Positions 1 through 8,800 of a DNA stretch of 64,000 bases are shown here, one piece after another. The DNA comes from Arthrobacter livingstonensis (GTDB lineage Bacteria; Actinomycetota; Actinomycetes; Actinomycetales; Micrococcaceae), in NCBI RefSeq assembly GCF_003219815.1, contig NZ_QJVD01000010.1, forward strand, positions 62,001-126,000, in the 5' to 3' direction. The notes beneath the pieces were generated by a model. It was not told the DNA's origin and searched no databases. It was given only the letters and a program-made list of their open reading frames with translations. Made by a program: the position numbers and the translations under genes. Position 1 is the first letter of the stretch, and each line of letters opens with the position of its first letter.

Positions 1-688
1 CCTGCGCCAAGGGCGAGAAGGCGATGGAACCGGCACCGACGGCGTCGAGCGCCTCATACAGGTTGGGCTCCCCGTTCTCGGTCCAGCGGTTGAGCATGGA
101 GTAGGACGGCTGATGGATGAGCAGCGGAGTGCCCATCTCCTTGAGGATGCGGGCCGCCTCCAGGGTCTGGGCGGGCGTGTAGGAGGAGATGCCGGCGTAT
201 AGGGCCTTGCCGGAGCGCACTGCAGTGTCCAGGGCACCCATGGTTTCCTCCATGGGTGTCTCCGGGTCCGGGCGGTGACTGTAGAAGATGTCCACATAGT
301 CCAGGCCCATGCGGGTCAGCGAGTCATCGAGGCTGGAGAGCAGGTACTTGCGGGAGCCCCACTCTCCGTACGGGCCAGGCCACATGAAGTAGCCCGCCTT
401 GGTGGAGATGACCAGCTCGTTGCGGTGGGTGGCAAAATCGTCCTTGAAATGGCGGCCAAAGTTGGTTTCGGCGCTGCCGTCCGGCGGGCCGTAATTGTTG
501 GCCAGGTCAAAATGGGTGACGCCCAGGTCAAAGGCGCGGCGCAAAATGGCGCGCTGCTCCTCAAACGGTTTGTCATCCCCAAAGTTATGCCACAATCCAA
601 GCGAGATGGCCGGCAGCTTCAGCCCGCTGCGGCCGACGCGGCGGTAGGGCATGGTCTCATAGCGGTTCTCCGCGGCTTGAAAAGTCAT
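1..688 (-). CDS. Aldo/keto reductase, YghZ-like (3' end outside window)
   Basis: About 229 residues are visible and the C-terminus lies beyond base 1. The protein opens with a short lead and then YRRVGRSGLKLPAISLGLWH, which is typical of the subfamily containing E. coli YghZ (L-glyceraldehyde 3-phosphate reductase) and potassium-channel beta-subunit-like reductases. The aldo/keto reductase catalytic tetrad can be placed: Asp and Tyr in FDLANNYGPP, Lys in ISTKAGYF and His in FYSHRPDP. The expected reaction is NADPH-dependent reduction of small aldehydes or ketones by a cytosolic TIM-barrel enzyme. The start is ATG at 686-688; a second in-frame Met lies 12 codons inside. It lies 111 bp downstream of glgX on the same strand and may be co-transcribed with it. 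The substrate cannot be read from sequence. Confidence 0.88.
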   Translation of the reverse strand, partial: MTFQAAENRYETMPYRRVGRSGLKLPAISLGLWHNFGDDKPFEEQRAILRRAFDLGVTHFDLANNYGPPDGSAETNFGRHFKDDFATHRNELVISTKAGYFMWPGPYGEWGSRKYLLSSLDDSLTRMGLDYVDIFYSHRPDPETPMEETMGALDTAVRSGKALYAGISSYTPAQTLEAARILKEMGTPLLIHQPSYSMLNRWTENGEPNLYEALDAVGAGSIAFSPLAQ

Positions 689-799
689 GGTACTTATCCT
701 GCCACCGAAAACATGCCGTCCCCGCCGTTTGGGTGGCCCTCCCAGACCTACCCGGCCAAGACCTCCCGGACAGAGCTACGCGGACACGCCCGGGGCGCC

Positions 800-2932
800 T
801 CAGTCCCGGCCCGGAGCACGCAGCACCAGAGTGGAGCGTGGGGCCACCGGCACCACCTGGCCGGCGGCAAATTCCCCGGCGCTGACGCCGTCGGTGTGGA
901 CTTCCACCACCCAGGCGTCCGCGTATCCGGCGTCGGGCAACGTGAAGTCCACCGCGTCATCCCCGGCATTGAAAAGCATCAGGAAGCAGTCGTCCGCCAC
1001 GGCCTGGCCGCGTTCGTCGCAGTCGGGGATGCCGTTACCGTTGAGGAACACGCCAATGCTGCGCCCGAACCCGCTGTCCCAGTCGGCCGCGGTCATGGCG
1101 GCGGCGTCGGGGCGCAGCCACACAATGTCCGGCAGGGCGCCGCCGTCCCCGCGGTCCACCGGGCGGCCGTCAAAGAAGCGGCGGCGCCGAAACACCGGGT
1201 GCGCCGCCCGCAAGGCTCCCAGGCGGGCGGCAAAGGCGGTCAGCTCCGTGTCGGCGCCATCCCAGTCGATCCAGGTCAAAACCGAGTCCTGGGCGTAGCC
1301 GTTGTTGTTACCGTTCTGTGTCCGGCCCAGCTCATCTCCGTGGGAGATCATGGGCACACCCTGGGACAGCAGCAGTGTGGTGAGGAAGTTCCGTTGCTGG
1401 CGGGCGCGCAGGGTGGTGACGGCGGGGTCGTCGGTGGGGCCCTCCACGCCGCAGTTCCAGGACCTGTTGTTGCTCTCGCCGTCGCGATTGTCCTCGCCGT
1501 TGGCCTGGTTGGCCTTGTCGTTGTAGCTAACCAGGTCCGCCAGCGTGAAGCCGTCGTGAGCCGTGACAAAGTTGATGGAGGCCACGGGCCGGCGCCCGGA
1601 ATGGCCGTAGAGGTCCGATGACCCTGTCAGGCGGGAGGCGAACTCGCCCAGCGTTGAGGGCTCGCCGCGCCAGAAGTCCCGCACGGTGTCACGGAACTTG
1701 CCGTTCCATTCCGTCCATTGCGGCGGGAAGTTGCCCACCTGGTAGCCGCCGGGTCCCAGGTCCCACGGTTCGGCTATCAGCTTGACGCGGGATACCACCG
1801 GGTCCTGCTGCACCATTTCAAAGAAGTTGGAGAGCTTGTCCACTTCGTAAAATTCGCGCGCCAGCGTGGCGGCCAGGTCAAAGCGGAAGCCGTCCACGTG
1901 CATCTCGGTGACCCAGTAACGCAGCGAATCCATGATCAGCGCCAGGGGGTGCGGCTGCCGGACGTTCAAGGAGTTGCCGGTGCCCGTGTAGTCCAGGTAG
2001 TGCTGCTTGTCGCCGTCCATCAGGCGGTAGTAATTGTCATTGTCAATGCCGCGGAACGACAGGGTGGGCCCCAGGTCGCTGCCCTCCGCGGTGTGGTTGT
2101 ACACAACGTCCAGAATCACCTCGAGCCCGTTGCGGTGCAGTTCCTTGACCATCTCCTTGAATTCGCGCACCTGACCGGACGGGTCCGCGTCCGCGGAGTA
2201 TTCATTGTGTGGGGCAAAGAACCCGATGGTGTTGTAGCCCCAATAGTTGCGCAGCCCCTTCACCTCCAAAGCATCGTCCTGGACAAATTGGTGGACCGGC
2301 ATCAGTTCGACGGCGGTGACCCCCAGGTTTTTCAGGTGGGCCACGACGGCGGGATGGGCGGCCCCGGCATATGAGCCGCGTTGGTGTTCGGGCACGTCGG
2401 GGTGCCGCTGCGTCAGTCCCTTCACGTGGGCTTCGTAGATGACCGTGCGGTGGTACGGGATGTCCGGGGCCGCCACCTCCCGGCCGTCCCCGCCCGTCCA
2501 GTCGAAGTGTTCATCGACCACCACCGAACGGTAGGTGTGCTCGGCGGAGTCCTCGTCGTTGCGTGTCAGCGGCTCGCCAAAGGTGTAGGCATAGACGGGC
2601 TGGCCCCAGTTCACCGTCCCGGCGACCGCCCGGGCGTAGGGGTCCAGCAGCAGCTTGTTGACGTTGAAGCGCTGCCCATTGGCCGGATCCCAGGGGCCGT
2701 CGACACGGAAGCCGTAGTGTTGGCCGGGGCCCACCCCCGGAACGTGCCCGTGCCAGACGTACGCATCAACTTCGGTGAGCCTGATGCGTTCCTCCCGGCC
2801 ATCGCCGTCGAACAGGCAGAGGTACACGGATTCGGCGCTGTCGCTGAACAGCGCAAAGTTGGTGCCCTGCGCATCGGAGCGTGCGCCGAGGGGATGCGGT
2901 TTACCTGGCCAAAGTTCCACGAAATCTCCCAA
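800..2932 (-). CDS. glgX: Glycogen debranching enzyme GlgX
   Basis: 710 residues, normal for GlgX/TreX isoamylase-type debranching enzymes that hydrolyse alpha-1,6 branches in glycogen limit dextrins. An N-terminal CBM48-like domain covers roughly residues 10-110 and is followed by a GH13 barrel. The GH13 signatures are intact: region I DVVYNHT (about 275-281), region II DGFRFD with the nucleophile near Asp352, region III LIAEPWD with the acid/base near Glu388, and region IV TAHDG with His459-Asp460. The ATG at 2930-2932 is only 4 bp after the nnr stop codon, so it is probably the last gene of an acpS-nnr-glgX transcript. A glycogen gene behind acpS and nnr looks like local operon fusion rather than a functional link. 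Confidence 0.95.
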   Translation of the reverse strand: MGDFVELWPGKPHPLGARSDAQGTNFALFSDSAESVYLCLFDGDGREERIRLTEVDAYVWHGHVPGVGPGQHYGFRVDGPWDPANGQRFNVNKLLLDPYARAVAGTVNWGQPVYAYTFGEPLTRNDEDSAEHTYRSVVVDEHFDWTGGDGREVAAPDIPYHRTVIYEAHVKGLTQRHPDVPEHQRGSYAGAAHPAVVAHLKNLGVTAVELMPVHQFVQDDALEVKGLRNYWGYNTIGFFAPHNEYSADADPSGQVREFKEMVKELHRNGLEVILDVVYNHTAEGSDLGPTLSFRGIDNDNYYRLMDGDKQHYLDYTGTGNSLNVRQPHPLALIMDSLRYWVTEMHVDGFRFDLAATLAREFYEVDKLSNFFEMVQQDPVVSRVKLIAEPWDLGPGGYQVGNFPPQWTEWNGKFRDTVRDFWRGEPSTLGEFASRLTGSSDLYGHSGRRPVASINFVTAHDGFTLADLVSYNDKANQANGEDNRDGESNNRSWNCGVEGPTDDPAVTTLRARQQRNFLTTLLLSQGVPMISHGDELGRTQNGNNNGYAQDSVLTWIDWDGADTELTAFAARLGALRAAHPVFRRRRFFDGRPVDRGDGGALPDIVWLRPDAAAMTAADWDSGFGRSIGVFLNGNGIPDCDERGQAVADDCFLMLFNAGDDAVDFTLPDAGYADAWVVEVHTDGVSAGEFAAGQVVPVAPRSTLVLRAPGRD

Positions 2933-2936
2933 GTTG

Positions 2937-4571
2937 TTAGCGCGTCAGTCCCGCCCAGACAGCCGGAATCCGCCCTGCCAGCATGCCTGCGTTCAGCGGC
3001 GCCCCGGCGCCATCCTGCCCCAGTCTGCCATGGAGTGCGGCCGCCAGCGCGGCGGTGGCGGGCAGGTTGTCGCGTGGCTCCCCTCCGATTCCCGGCGGAC
3101 GCCCGGCACGCATGGCCAGCAGCGCCACCAGGATCCCGCCCAGGGTGTCGCCGCTGCCTGCCGTGGCCAACGACGGCGTGCCGTCCCCTTGGGTGTACGT
3201 CGGTCCGCCGGGTGACGCCACCACGGTGGTGGGGCCCTTCAGCAACACGGTGGCACCAGTGAGCCGCGCCGCCTGCCGGGCCGCCTCCACGGGCGCCGCC
3301 TCCACGTCCGTCCGGCTCCGCTCCGTTCCCAGCCGGGCCAGGAGGGTGGACAGCTCGCCCGCGTGCGGGGTCAAAACAAGCTGCGACTGCTCCGCCGCGC
3401 CCGGCTGGCCGGCACGCCCGACCAGGGTCAGCGCCCCGGCATCCACAACCGTGGGAAGACCCGAGGCCATGGCCAGCCGCGCCCGCCCAAGTTGGGCACT
3501 GTCCCCGTCGACGCCTGGGCCGGCAAGCCAGGCCTGCACCCGGACGTCCTCCGGAGACTCGGCGGAGCAGACCGCTTCAGGGTTGCGGACGTGAAGCGCG
3601 GCGGACACGGCCGGATCCCCCAGGTACCTGACCATGCCGGGCCCGCAGGCCGACGCCGCGGCCACCGAGAGCAGTGCCGCTCCGGGATACCGCGCCGAGC
3701 CTGCCACAATCCCTGCCACGCCCCGCGTGTACTTCTGGTCCGTCGACTCGGGCCGCGGCAACATGGCGGCAAGGTCCGATCCCTCCAGTCGGAGCACGTC
3801 CGGCGTGCCCAGATGTCCGGCAATGCCGAGCTCGACGACGGACACCGCGCCGCACAGCTGTTCCCCCGGTGCGGCGACGAGCCCGGTCTTGAGTGCCCCA
3901 AACGTGACGGTGAGGTCAGCGGCCAGGACGGGCCCGTACACCTCGCCGCTGGTGGCATCCACACCGCTGGGCAGGTCACACGCCACCACGGCCGGCCCGG
4001 AGCCGGCCAGGGCGCCACGCGTTCTTATTTTGCACAACTGCGCCACAACGCCGGCGGCCGGTTCCCGCAAACCCCCGCGGCCCCCGGTGCCCAGCAGCCC
4101 GTCCATGATAACGTCCGCCAGTTCCGCTTCACGCAGGAATGCGGCGGTTCCCTGGGTGTCTGGGGTTCCGGCAGTGCTGGCAGATCCGGCAGATCCGGCA
4201 GATCCGGCAGATCCGGCAGATCCTAATGTGCCGGCAGGTCCAGGGGCCACCTCCAGCACCCGCCCGCCTGCCCTGGTGAACGCTGCGAGGGCGTCGGCGC
4301 GGGTGCGCGCACTGGTGAGCAGCGCCGTCGTTCGGGCACCCTGGGAGGCGAGGTGGGCGCCGGCAAAGAGGGCGTCGGCGCCGTTGTTGCCGGAACCGAT
4401 GAGCAGCATCACGCGGGCGCCGTAAACGCGGCGGCCACGGCCACGGAGAAGCGAAACCACGCCCAGGGCCAACCCGTGCCCGGCGAGCCGCATGAGCGCC
4501 GGTCCTTGGCCGGCATCAAGCAGGGGTTGTTCCGCGGCCCTGACGGCGGCGGCTGTATAGGCGCGAAGCAC
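2937..4571 (-). CDS. nnr: Bifunctional NAD(P)H-hydrate epimerase / ADP-dependent dehydratase
   Basis: 544 residues with the two-domain YjeF layout. An N-terminal epimerase domain (about 1-250) contains the GSGNNGADAL nucleotide loop and a CDLPSGVDA segment. A C-terminal ribokinase-like dehydratase domain (about 265-540) contains LTPHAGELS and GSGDTLGG. Together they repair hydrated, inactive NADH and NADPH. An in-frame Gly-Ser-Ala run around residues 117-132 is encoded by a perfect 9-bp tandem repeat and probably forms a flexible loop in the epimerase domain. The gene starts 1 bp after the acpS stop and ends 4 bp before glgX. The acpS-nnr pairing is widespread in bacteria. Confidence 0.93.
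   Translation of the reverse strand: MLRAYTAAAVRAAEQPLLDAGQGPALMRLAGHGLALGVVSLLRGRGRRVYGARVMLLIGSGNNGADALFAGAHLASQGARTTALLTSARTRADALAAFTRAGGRVLEVAPGPAGTLGSAGSAGSAGSAGSASTAGTPDTQGTAAFLREAELADVIMDGLLGTGGRGGLREPAAGVVAQLCKIRTRGALAGSGPAVVACDLPSGVDATSGEVYGPVLAADLTVTFGALKTGLVAAPGEQLCGAVSVVELGIAGHLGTPDVLRLEGSDLAAMLPRPESTDQKYTRGVAGIVAGSARYPGAALLSVAAASACGPGMVRYLGDPAVSAALHVRNPEAVCSAESPEDVRVQAWLAGPGVDGDSAQLGRARLAMASGLPTVVDAGALTLVGRAGQPGAAEQSQLVLTPHAGELSTLLARLGTERSRTDVEAAPVEAARQAARLTGATVLLKGPTTVVASPGGPTYTQGDGTPSLATAGSGDTLGGILVALLAMRAGRPPGIGGEPRDNLPATAALAAALHGRLGQDGAGAPLNAGMLAGRIPAVWAGLTR
4179..4223 (-). repeat. Five perfect 9-bp tandem repeats inside nnr
   Basis: The plus-strand unit GGCAGATCC occurs five times without error, preceded by one degenerate unit (GGCAGTGCT, 4170-4178). 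On the coding strand each unit reads GGA TCT GCC, giving Gly-Ser-Ala. Because the unit is a multiple of three, gain or loss of units by slippage keeps the frame. Confidence 0.95.
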
Positions 4572-4572
4572 G

Positions 4573-4920
4573 TCAGCCTTCGGCGATCACCATGGCGGTG
4601 GAGATGCCGCCGTCGTGGCTCATGGACAGGTGCCAGCGCTTGATGCCCTTGGCCTTCGCGACGGCAGCCACCGTGCCTGTGACGTTGATGGTGGGCCCGT
4701 GTTCATCCAGGCCGATCCAGCAGTCCTGCCAGTTCATGCCGGCCGGCGCTCCAAGGGTCTTGGCCACGGATTCCTTGGCGGCAAATCGGGCGGCCAGCGA
4801 CTGGGTGTTCAGCCCGCGTTCAGCGGGCACGAACAGCCTGTCGCGCAGCCCGGGGGTGCGCTCGAGCTGGCGGCCAAAGCGTTCAATGTCCACGACGTCC
4901 ACACCAATGCCAATAATCAT
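4573..4920 (-). CDS. acpS: Holo-[acyl-carrier-protein] synthase AcpS
   Basis: 115 residues, typical for the trimeric AcpS type. It transfers 4'-phosphopantetheine from CoA to apo-ACP. The Mg-binding [13 protein letters not shown] (residues 3-15) and [14 protein letters not shown] motifs are both intact. The ATG at 4918-4920 has GGAGG only one base upstream, too close for a normal ribosome-binding site. A TAGGGT hexamer (minus strand, 4932-4927) ends six bases before the ATG, so a leaderless transcript is possible. First gene of acpS-nnr-glgX; the glmS terminator lies 40 bp upstream. Confidence 0.95.
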   Translation of the reverse strand: MIIGIGVDVVDIERFGRQLERTPGLRDRLFVPAERGLNTQSLAARFAAKESVAKTLGAPAGMNWQDCWIGLDEHGPTINVTGTVAAVAKAKGIKRWHLSMSHDGGISTAMVIAEG

Positions 4921-4953
4921 GCCTCCACCCTATTCCCCGCGCGCTCCCAGACG

Positions 4954-5024
4954 AAAAAAGCCGCCGTTCCCGTTTTTTGCCATCGTTATTGTGGTGGCAA
5001 AAAGCGGGAACGGCGGCATTTTTG
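4954..5024 (-). terminator. Strong intrinsic terminator after glmS
   Basis: Inverted repeat 4960-4972 / 5005-5017 (GCCGCCGTTCCCG and its complement), extended inward by TTTTTTGCCA / TGGCAAAAA. On the minus strand the stem is followed by six T residues (4959-4954). It sits between the glmS stop and the acpS start. A T-run also follows on the plus side, so it may work in both directions. Confidence 0.9.
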
Positions 5025-5039
5025 CCATCCGGCGCTCAG

Positions 5040-6944
5040 CTACTCGACGGTGACGGACTTCGCCAGGTTGCGGGGCTGGTCGACGTCGTAGCCCTTGGCC
5101 GTGGCCAGCTCACAGGCAAAGATCTGCAGCGGCACGGTGGTGAGCAGGGGTGCCAGCAGCGCGGTGGTCTCCGGGATGTAGAACACGTGCTCGGCGTGCG
5201 CCCGCACGGATTCGTCGCCTTCCTCGGCAATCACAATGGTCTTGGCGCCGCGGGCACGAACCTCCTGGATGTTGGAAACCACCTTCGCGTGCAGGGAATC
5301 GCGGCCGCGCGGCGAGGGGACCACCACGATCACCGGCTGCCCTTCCTCGATCAGCGCGATGGGGCCGTGCTTGAGCTCGCCCGCGGCAAAGCCCTCCGCG
5401 TGGATGTAGGCAAGTTCCTTGAGCTTGAGCGCACCCTCCATGGCCACGGGGAAGCCGACGTGGCGGCCCAGGAACAGCACCGAGCGGGTGTCCGCCATGC
5501 TTCGGGCCAGTTCCTTGATCTGCCCGTCATTGGCGAGGACCTGTGCGATCTTGGCCGGCACCTTGGCCAGATCGGCCAGGACGTCCTTGATCTGGCCCTG
5601 GAACAAGTTCCCGCGCAGCTGTGCCAAATACAGGCCCAGCAGGTACGCCGCAGTGATCTGTGCCAGGAACGCCTTCGTGGAGGCGACGGCGATCTCGGGG
5701 CCGGCGTGCGTGTACAGCACGGCGTCCGATTCGCGGGGAATGGTGGAGCCGTTGGTGTTGCAGATGGCGATCGTCTTGGCACCCTGCTCGCGTGCGTAGC
5801 GCACGGCCATGAGCGTGTCCATGGTCTCGCCGGACTGGGACAGCGACACAATCAACGTCTTGTCATCGACAATCGGGTCCCGGTAGCGGAACTCATGGGA
5901 CAGCTCGACCTCCGTGGGGATCCGGCACCAGTGCTCGATCGCGTACTTGGCCACCTGGCCGGCGTACGCGGACGTGCCGCAGGCCAGCACGATGATCTTG
6001 TTGATGGTCTTCAGGACGTCGGCATCGATGCGCATCTCGTCCAGGGTCAGCTTGCCCTCCAGGTCCGAACGGCCCAGCAGGGTCGCGGCGACGGCCTCCG
6101 GCTGATCGTGAATCTCCTTCTCCATGAAGGACGGGAAGCCGTCCTTCTCGGCGGCGGCCGCATCCCAGTCGACCAGGTATTCCTTGCCTTCGGCCGGCGC
6201 ACCGAAGAAGTCAGTGATCGCCACCGTGTCGGCGGTGATGGTCACCACCTGGTCCTGGCCAAGTTCGACGGCGCGGCGGGTGTAGTCAATAAAGCCGGAA
6301 ACGTCGGAGCCGAGGAAGTTCTCGCCGTCGCCCAGGCCCACCACGAGCGGGGAATTTCGTCGTGATGCCACGACGGTGCCCGGGTGGTCGGCATGTGCGG
6401 CAAGCAGCGTGAAGGCACCCTCGAGGCGCTGGGCCGCCAGCTGCATGGCACGGGTGAGCCGGGCGCCGTCGGCGGATCCGTCATCGGGAAGTGAGCGGTA
6501 GATATCCCCCAAAAGGACGGCGGCCACTTCGGTGTCGGTGTCGGAGACAAAAGTGTGGTCCTGCTGCAACAGCTCGGCCTTCAGCGGCGCATAGTTTTCT
6601 ATGATGCCGTTGTGGATCACGGCCAGCTTGCCTCCATCCACCACGTGGGGGTGTGCGTTCTTGTCGGTTGGCCCCCCGTGGGTGGCCCAGCGCGTGTGTC
6701 CGATTCCCGTCATGGAGTCCGGCAGCGGGCGCTGCGCAAGTTCCGCCGTCAGGTTGGCCAGCTTGCCGGCCTTCTTGCGCATGGCGATCCCGCCTTCGGC
6801 CACGACAGCCACTCCGGCCGAGTCATAGCCGCGGTATTCCAGGCGGCGCAGGCCCTCCATGAGCACATCCAGGGCCTGATGGCCGGCCGGCGTTGACGTT
6901 CCATTGGCCGGGGCAGTTCCGGCGTAACCCACAATTCCACACAT
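5040..6944 (-). CDS. glmS: Glutamine--fructose-6-phosphate aminotransferase (isomerizing)
   Basis: 634 residues from the chosen start. It makes glucosamine-6-phosphate from fructose-6-phosphate and glutamine, the first step towards UDP-GlcNAc. The class II glutamine amidotransferase domain begins MCGIVGYAG; Cys2 becomes the N-terminal nucleophile after Met removal. It also contains GHTRWATHGGPTDKNAHPH, two SIS domains (for example VSLSQSGETMDT), and the C-terminal PRNLAKSVTVE found at the sugar site. I start at the ATG at 6942-6944 because it exposes the cysteine. An in-frame ATG four codons upstream (6954-6956, MIGF-MCGIV) lies nearer the purine-rich AGAAGGG, so the start is not fully settled. 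It is divergent from coaA and works in the same pathway as glmM (8801-10147). Confidence 0.94.
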   Translation of the reverse strand: MCGIVGYAGTAPANGTSTPAGHQALDVLMEGLRRLEYRGYDSAGVAVVAEGGIAMRKKAGKLANLTAELAQRPLPDSMTGIGHTRWATHGGPTDKNAHPHVVDGGKLAVIHNGIIENYAPLKAELLQQDHTFVSDTDTEVAAVLLGDIYRSLPDDGSADGARLTRAMQLAAQRLEGAFTLLAAHADHPGTVVASRRNSPLVVGLGDGENFLGSDVSGFIDYTRRAVELGQDQVVTITADTVAITDFFGAPAEGKEYLVDWDAAAAEKDGFPSFMEKEIHDQPEAVAATLLGRSDLEGKLTLDEMRIDADVLKTINKIIVLACGTSAYAGQVAKYAIEHWCRIPTEVELSHEFRYRDPIVDDKTLIVSLSQSGETMDTLMAVRYAREQGAKTIAICNTNGSTIPRESDAVLYTHAGPEIAVASTKAFLAQITAAYLLGLYLAQLRGNLFQGQIKDVLADLAKVPAKIAQVLANDGQIKELARSMADTRSVLFLGRHVGFPVAMEGALKLKELAYIHAEGFAAGELKHGPIALIEEGQPVIVVVPSPRGRDSLHAKVVSNIQEVRARGAKTIVIAEEGDESVRAHAEHVFYIPETTALLAPLLTTVPLQIFACELATAKGYDVDQPRNLAKSVTVE

Positions 6945-6965
6945 GAAACCAATCATAATCCCTTC

Positions 6966-6994
6966 TAAATTTGTAGTACGTCCTACGTTGTCAA
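6966..6994 (-). promoter_or_regulatory. Candidate glmS promoter with near-palindromic operator
   Basis: On the minus strand TTGACA (6994-6989) is a perfect -35 match. An AT-rich AATTTA-like hexamer 17 bp downstream (6971-6966) is a poor -10. Between them lies GTAGTACGTCCTAC (6973-6986), a near-perfect 14-bp palindrome with one mismatched pair, in a classic repressor position. No regulator is identified. Confidence 0.35.
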
Positions 6995-7084
6995 CCGAAC
7001 GCGCGCCGAAAAGCGGCCGGGAGTCCCCGCCATGCCGCCGTGGACGTATTTCGCGCTGAACGGCAAACAAGGCAGAATCGGGGG

Positions 7085-8053
7085 GTGACATCGCAAAAAT
7101 CCGAGTCCGGCAATGGCGACGGCGCCTCCCCCTTTGTGGAACTGGACCGCCAAACATGGTCGCGCCTTGCCAATCAAATCGAGCAACCCCTCAACGAGGA
7201 GGACCTCGCGCGCATCCGCGGTCTTGGTGACCAGCTCAACATGCGTGAGATTCGCGACGTTTACCTGCCGCTCTCCCGGCTTCTGAACCTGTATGTGGGC
7301 GCGGCCGGGCACCTCCACAGCGCCACCACCACGTTTCTGGGCGAGCGCGGCAGCCGCACCCCCTTTGTGATTGGCGTGGCCGGCTCCGTGGCTGTGGGAA
7401 AGTCCACCACGGCCCGCGTGCTGCGGGAGATGCTGCGCCGCTGGCCCGACACCCCCAACGTTGAGCTGGTCACCACCGACGGCTTCCTCTACCCGAACGC
7501 GGAACTGAAGCGACGCGGCCTGATGGACCGCAAGGGCTTCCCGGAATCCTACGACCGCCGCGGCCTCCTCCGCTTCGTCAGCGCAGTCAAAAGCGGCGCG
7601 GAGGAAGTCCGCGCCCCCATGTACTCACACCTGACGTATGACATCATGCCAGGCAGGGAAGTGGTGGTCCACCGCCCCGACGTGCTCATTGTGGAGGGCC
7701 TGAACGTGCTGGCCGCCGCCCGCCCTCGCCAGGACGGCCGCTCCGGGCTGGCCGTCAGCGACTTTTTCGACTTCTCCATCTATGTGGACGCAAAAACCCA
7801 GTACATCGAGCAGTGGTACATCGACCGTTTCCGCTCCCTGCGCAGCGGCGCGTTCTCCAATCCCGAGTCGTACTTCCGCCGCTATGCGGACCTGTCCGAC
7901 GCGGAGGCCGTGGCCACAGCCACCGGCATCTGGAAGAGCATCAACGAACCCAACCTGCTCCAAAACGTGTTGCCTACGCGGGGGCGCGCCCAGCTGGTGC
8001 TCACCAAGGACTCCGACCACTCCATCCGCCGGATGCTGCTGCGGAAGGTGTAG
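7085..8053 (+). CDS. coaA: Type I pantothenate kinase CoaA
   Basis: 322 residues from the GTG at 7085-7087, the usual length for bacterial type I PanK. It phosphorylates pantothenate with ATP, the first and usually rate-controlling step of CoA synthesis. The P-loop [12 protein letters not shown] is at residues 97-108, followed by the conserved [20 protein letters not shown] and YDIMPG segments and the Y-x-EQWYIDRF region that contacts substrate. The reading frame continues upstream to 7040, but the extra 15 residues do not look like the family N-terminus. Divergent from glmS. Confidence 0.94.
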   Translation: MTSQKSESGNGDGASPFVELDRQTWSRLANQIEQPLNEEDLARIRGLGDQLNMREIRDVYLPLSRLLNLYVGAAGHLHSATTTFLGERGSRTPFVIGVAGSVAVGKSTTARVLREMLRRWPDTPNVELVTTDGFLYPNAELKRRGLMDRKGFPESYDRRGLLRFVSAVKSGAEEVRAPMYSHLTYDIMPGREVVVHRPDVLIVEGLNVLAAARPRQDGRSGLAVSDFFDFSIYVDAKTQYIEQWYIDRFRSLRSGAFSNPESYFRRYADLSDAEAVATATGIWKSINEPNLLQNVLPTRGRAQLVLTKDSDHSIRRMLLRKV

Positions 8054-8344
8054 ATATGCCGGTGGCCGGCTTCCGCCGGGCCCGCCGTCCGCGCCCCACC
8101 CCGGCCCAGGTGTCCCTGTACAACAGCCATGTGGTCCAAAAGGGCGTTGCCGCTGCTGACACACCGTCGGGCCGGCCGGGTTTTTCCGAACACCAGACCG
8201 GCTCGGGTTTAGACGTATAAACAATTCCTTGGCCTGCACGGTGCACCGGGAAATGAATGAGCGGCCGGCAATCCGTTGGACACGGTCGGAATTCAATTTT
8301 TCATATCCAACACACGGCAGCATATTTTGCGGTACTTTGGGGTC
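8054..8344. other. Intergenic region coaA-mscL, no gene seen
   Basis: 291 bp between two plus-strand genes. The short frames here have no recognisable protein character. A TTGGAC hexamer at 8276-8281 and AT-rich stretches at 8295-8306 and 8321-8328 could form an mscL promoter, but I cannot fix a -10. No clear coaA terminator is seen. Confidence 0.5.
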
Positions 8345-8737
8345 ATGTTAAAGGGATTCAGAGATTTCATCATGAAGGGCAACGTCGTAGACCTTGCCGT
8401 CGCCGTCGTAATCGGTGCCGCGTTCGGGGCCGTGGTCAACTCGCTCGTAAAGAACATCATCATGCCGCTTATTGCTGCCTTGGTAGGGGCTCCCAACTTT
8501 GACAGCTTTGGCAAAGTCACCATCAACAACAATGACATCTTGTTCGGCGTGTTCCTCACCGTCCTGGTGAACTTCATCCTGGTTGCCGCAGCCATCTACT
8601 TTGTGGTCGTCGTACCCATGAACCACATCATCGCCCGCCGCAACGCAAAGCTGGGCATTGTTGAGGAAGAGCCTCCCGTTGATCCGCAGATTGAACTCCT
8701 GACCGAAATCCGTGATTCACTTCAGGCCAGGCAATAA
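8345..8737 (+). CDS. mscL: Large-conductance mechanosensitive channel MscL
   Basis: 130 residues. It is a homopentameric inner-membrane emergency valve that opens on hypo-osmotic shock. It begins with the amphipathic helix MLKGFRDFIMKGNVVDLAVA, followed by TM1 (about residues 16-45, with the VVIGAAFGAVV pore constriction), a periplasmic loop with DSFGKVTINN, TM2 (about 70-93) and a charged C-terminal helix. I start at the ATG at 8345-8347; the frame is open 23 codons further upstream, but that stretch is not MscL-like. Followed by a strong terminator. Confidence 0.95.
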   Translation: MLKGFRDFIMKGNVVDLAVAVVIGAAFGAVVNSLVKNIIMPLIAALVGAPNFDSFGKVTINNNDILFGVFLTVLVNFILVAAAIYFVVVVPMNHIIARRNAKLGIVEEEPPVDPQIELLTEIRDSLQARQ

Positions 8738-8751
8738 ACCCGGCAACGATT

Positions 8752-8791
8752 GAGGGCGGCAACTCCATTGGAGTTGCCGCCCTCATTTTTT
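8752..8791 (+). terminator. Intrinsic terminator after mscL
   Basis: Perfect 14-bp stem GAGGGCGGCAACTC (8752-8765) / complement (8771-8784), 5-nt loop, then ATTTTTT (8785-8791). It ends 10 bp before the convergent glmM stop codon. Confidence 0.93.
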
Positions 8792-8800
8792 GAGTCTGCT

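Noticed and set aside
4977-6365. 462-codon plus-strand frame opposite glmS
   Set aside because: The opposite frame matches GlmS end to end; this one has no recognisable motif.
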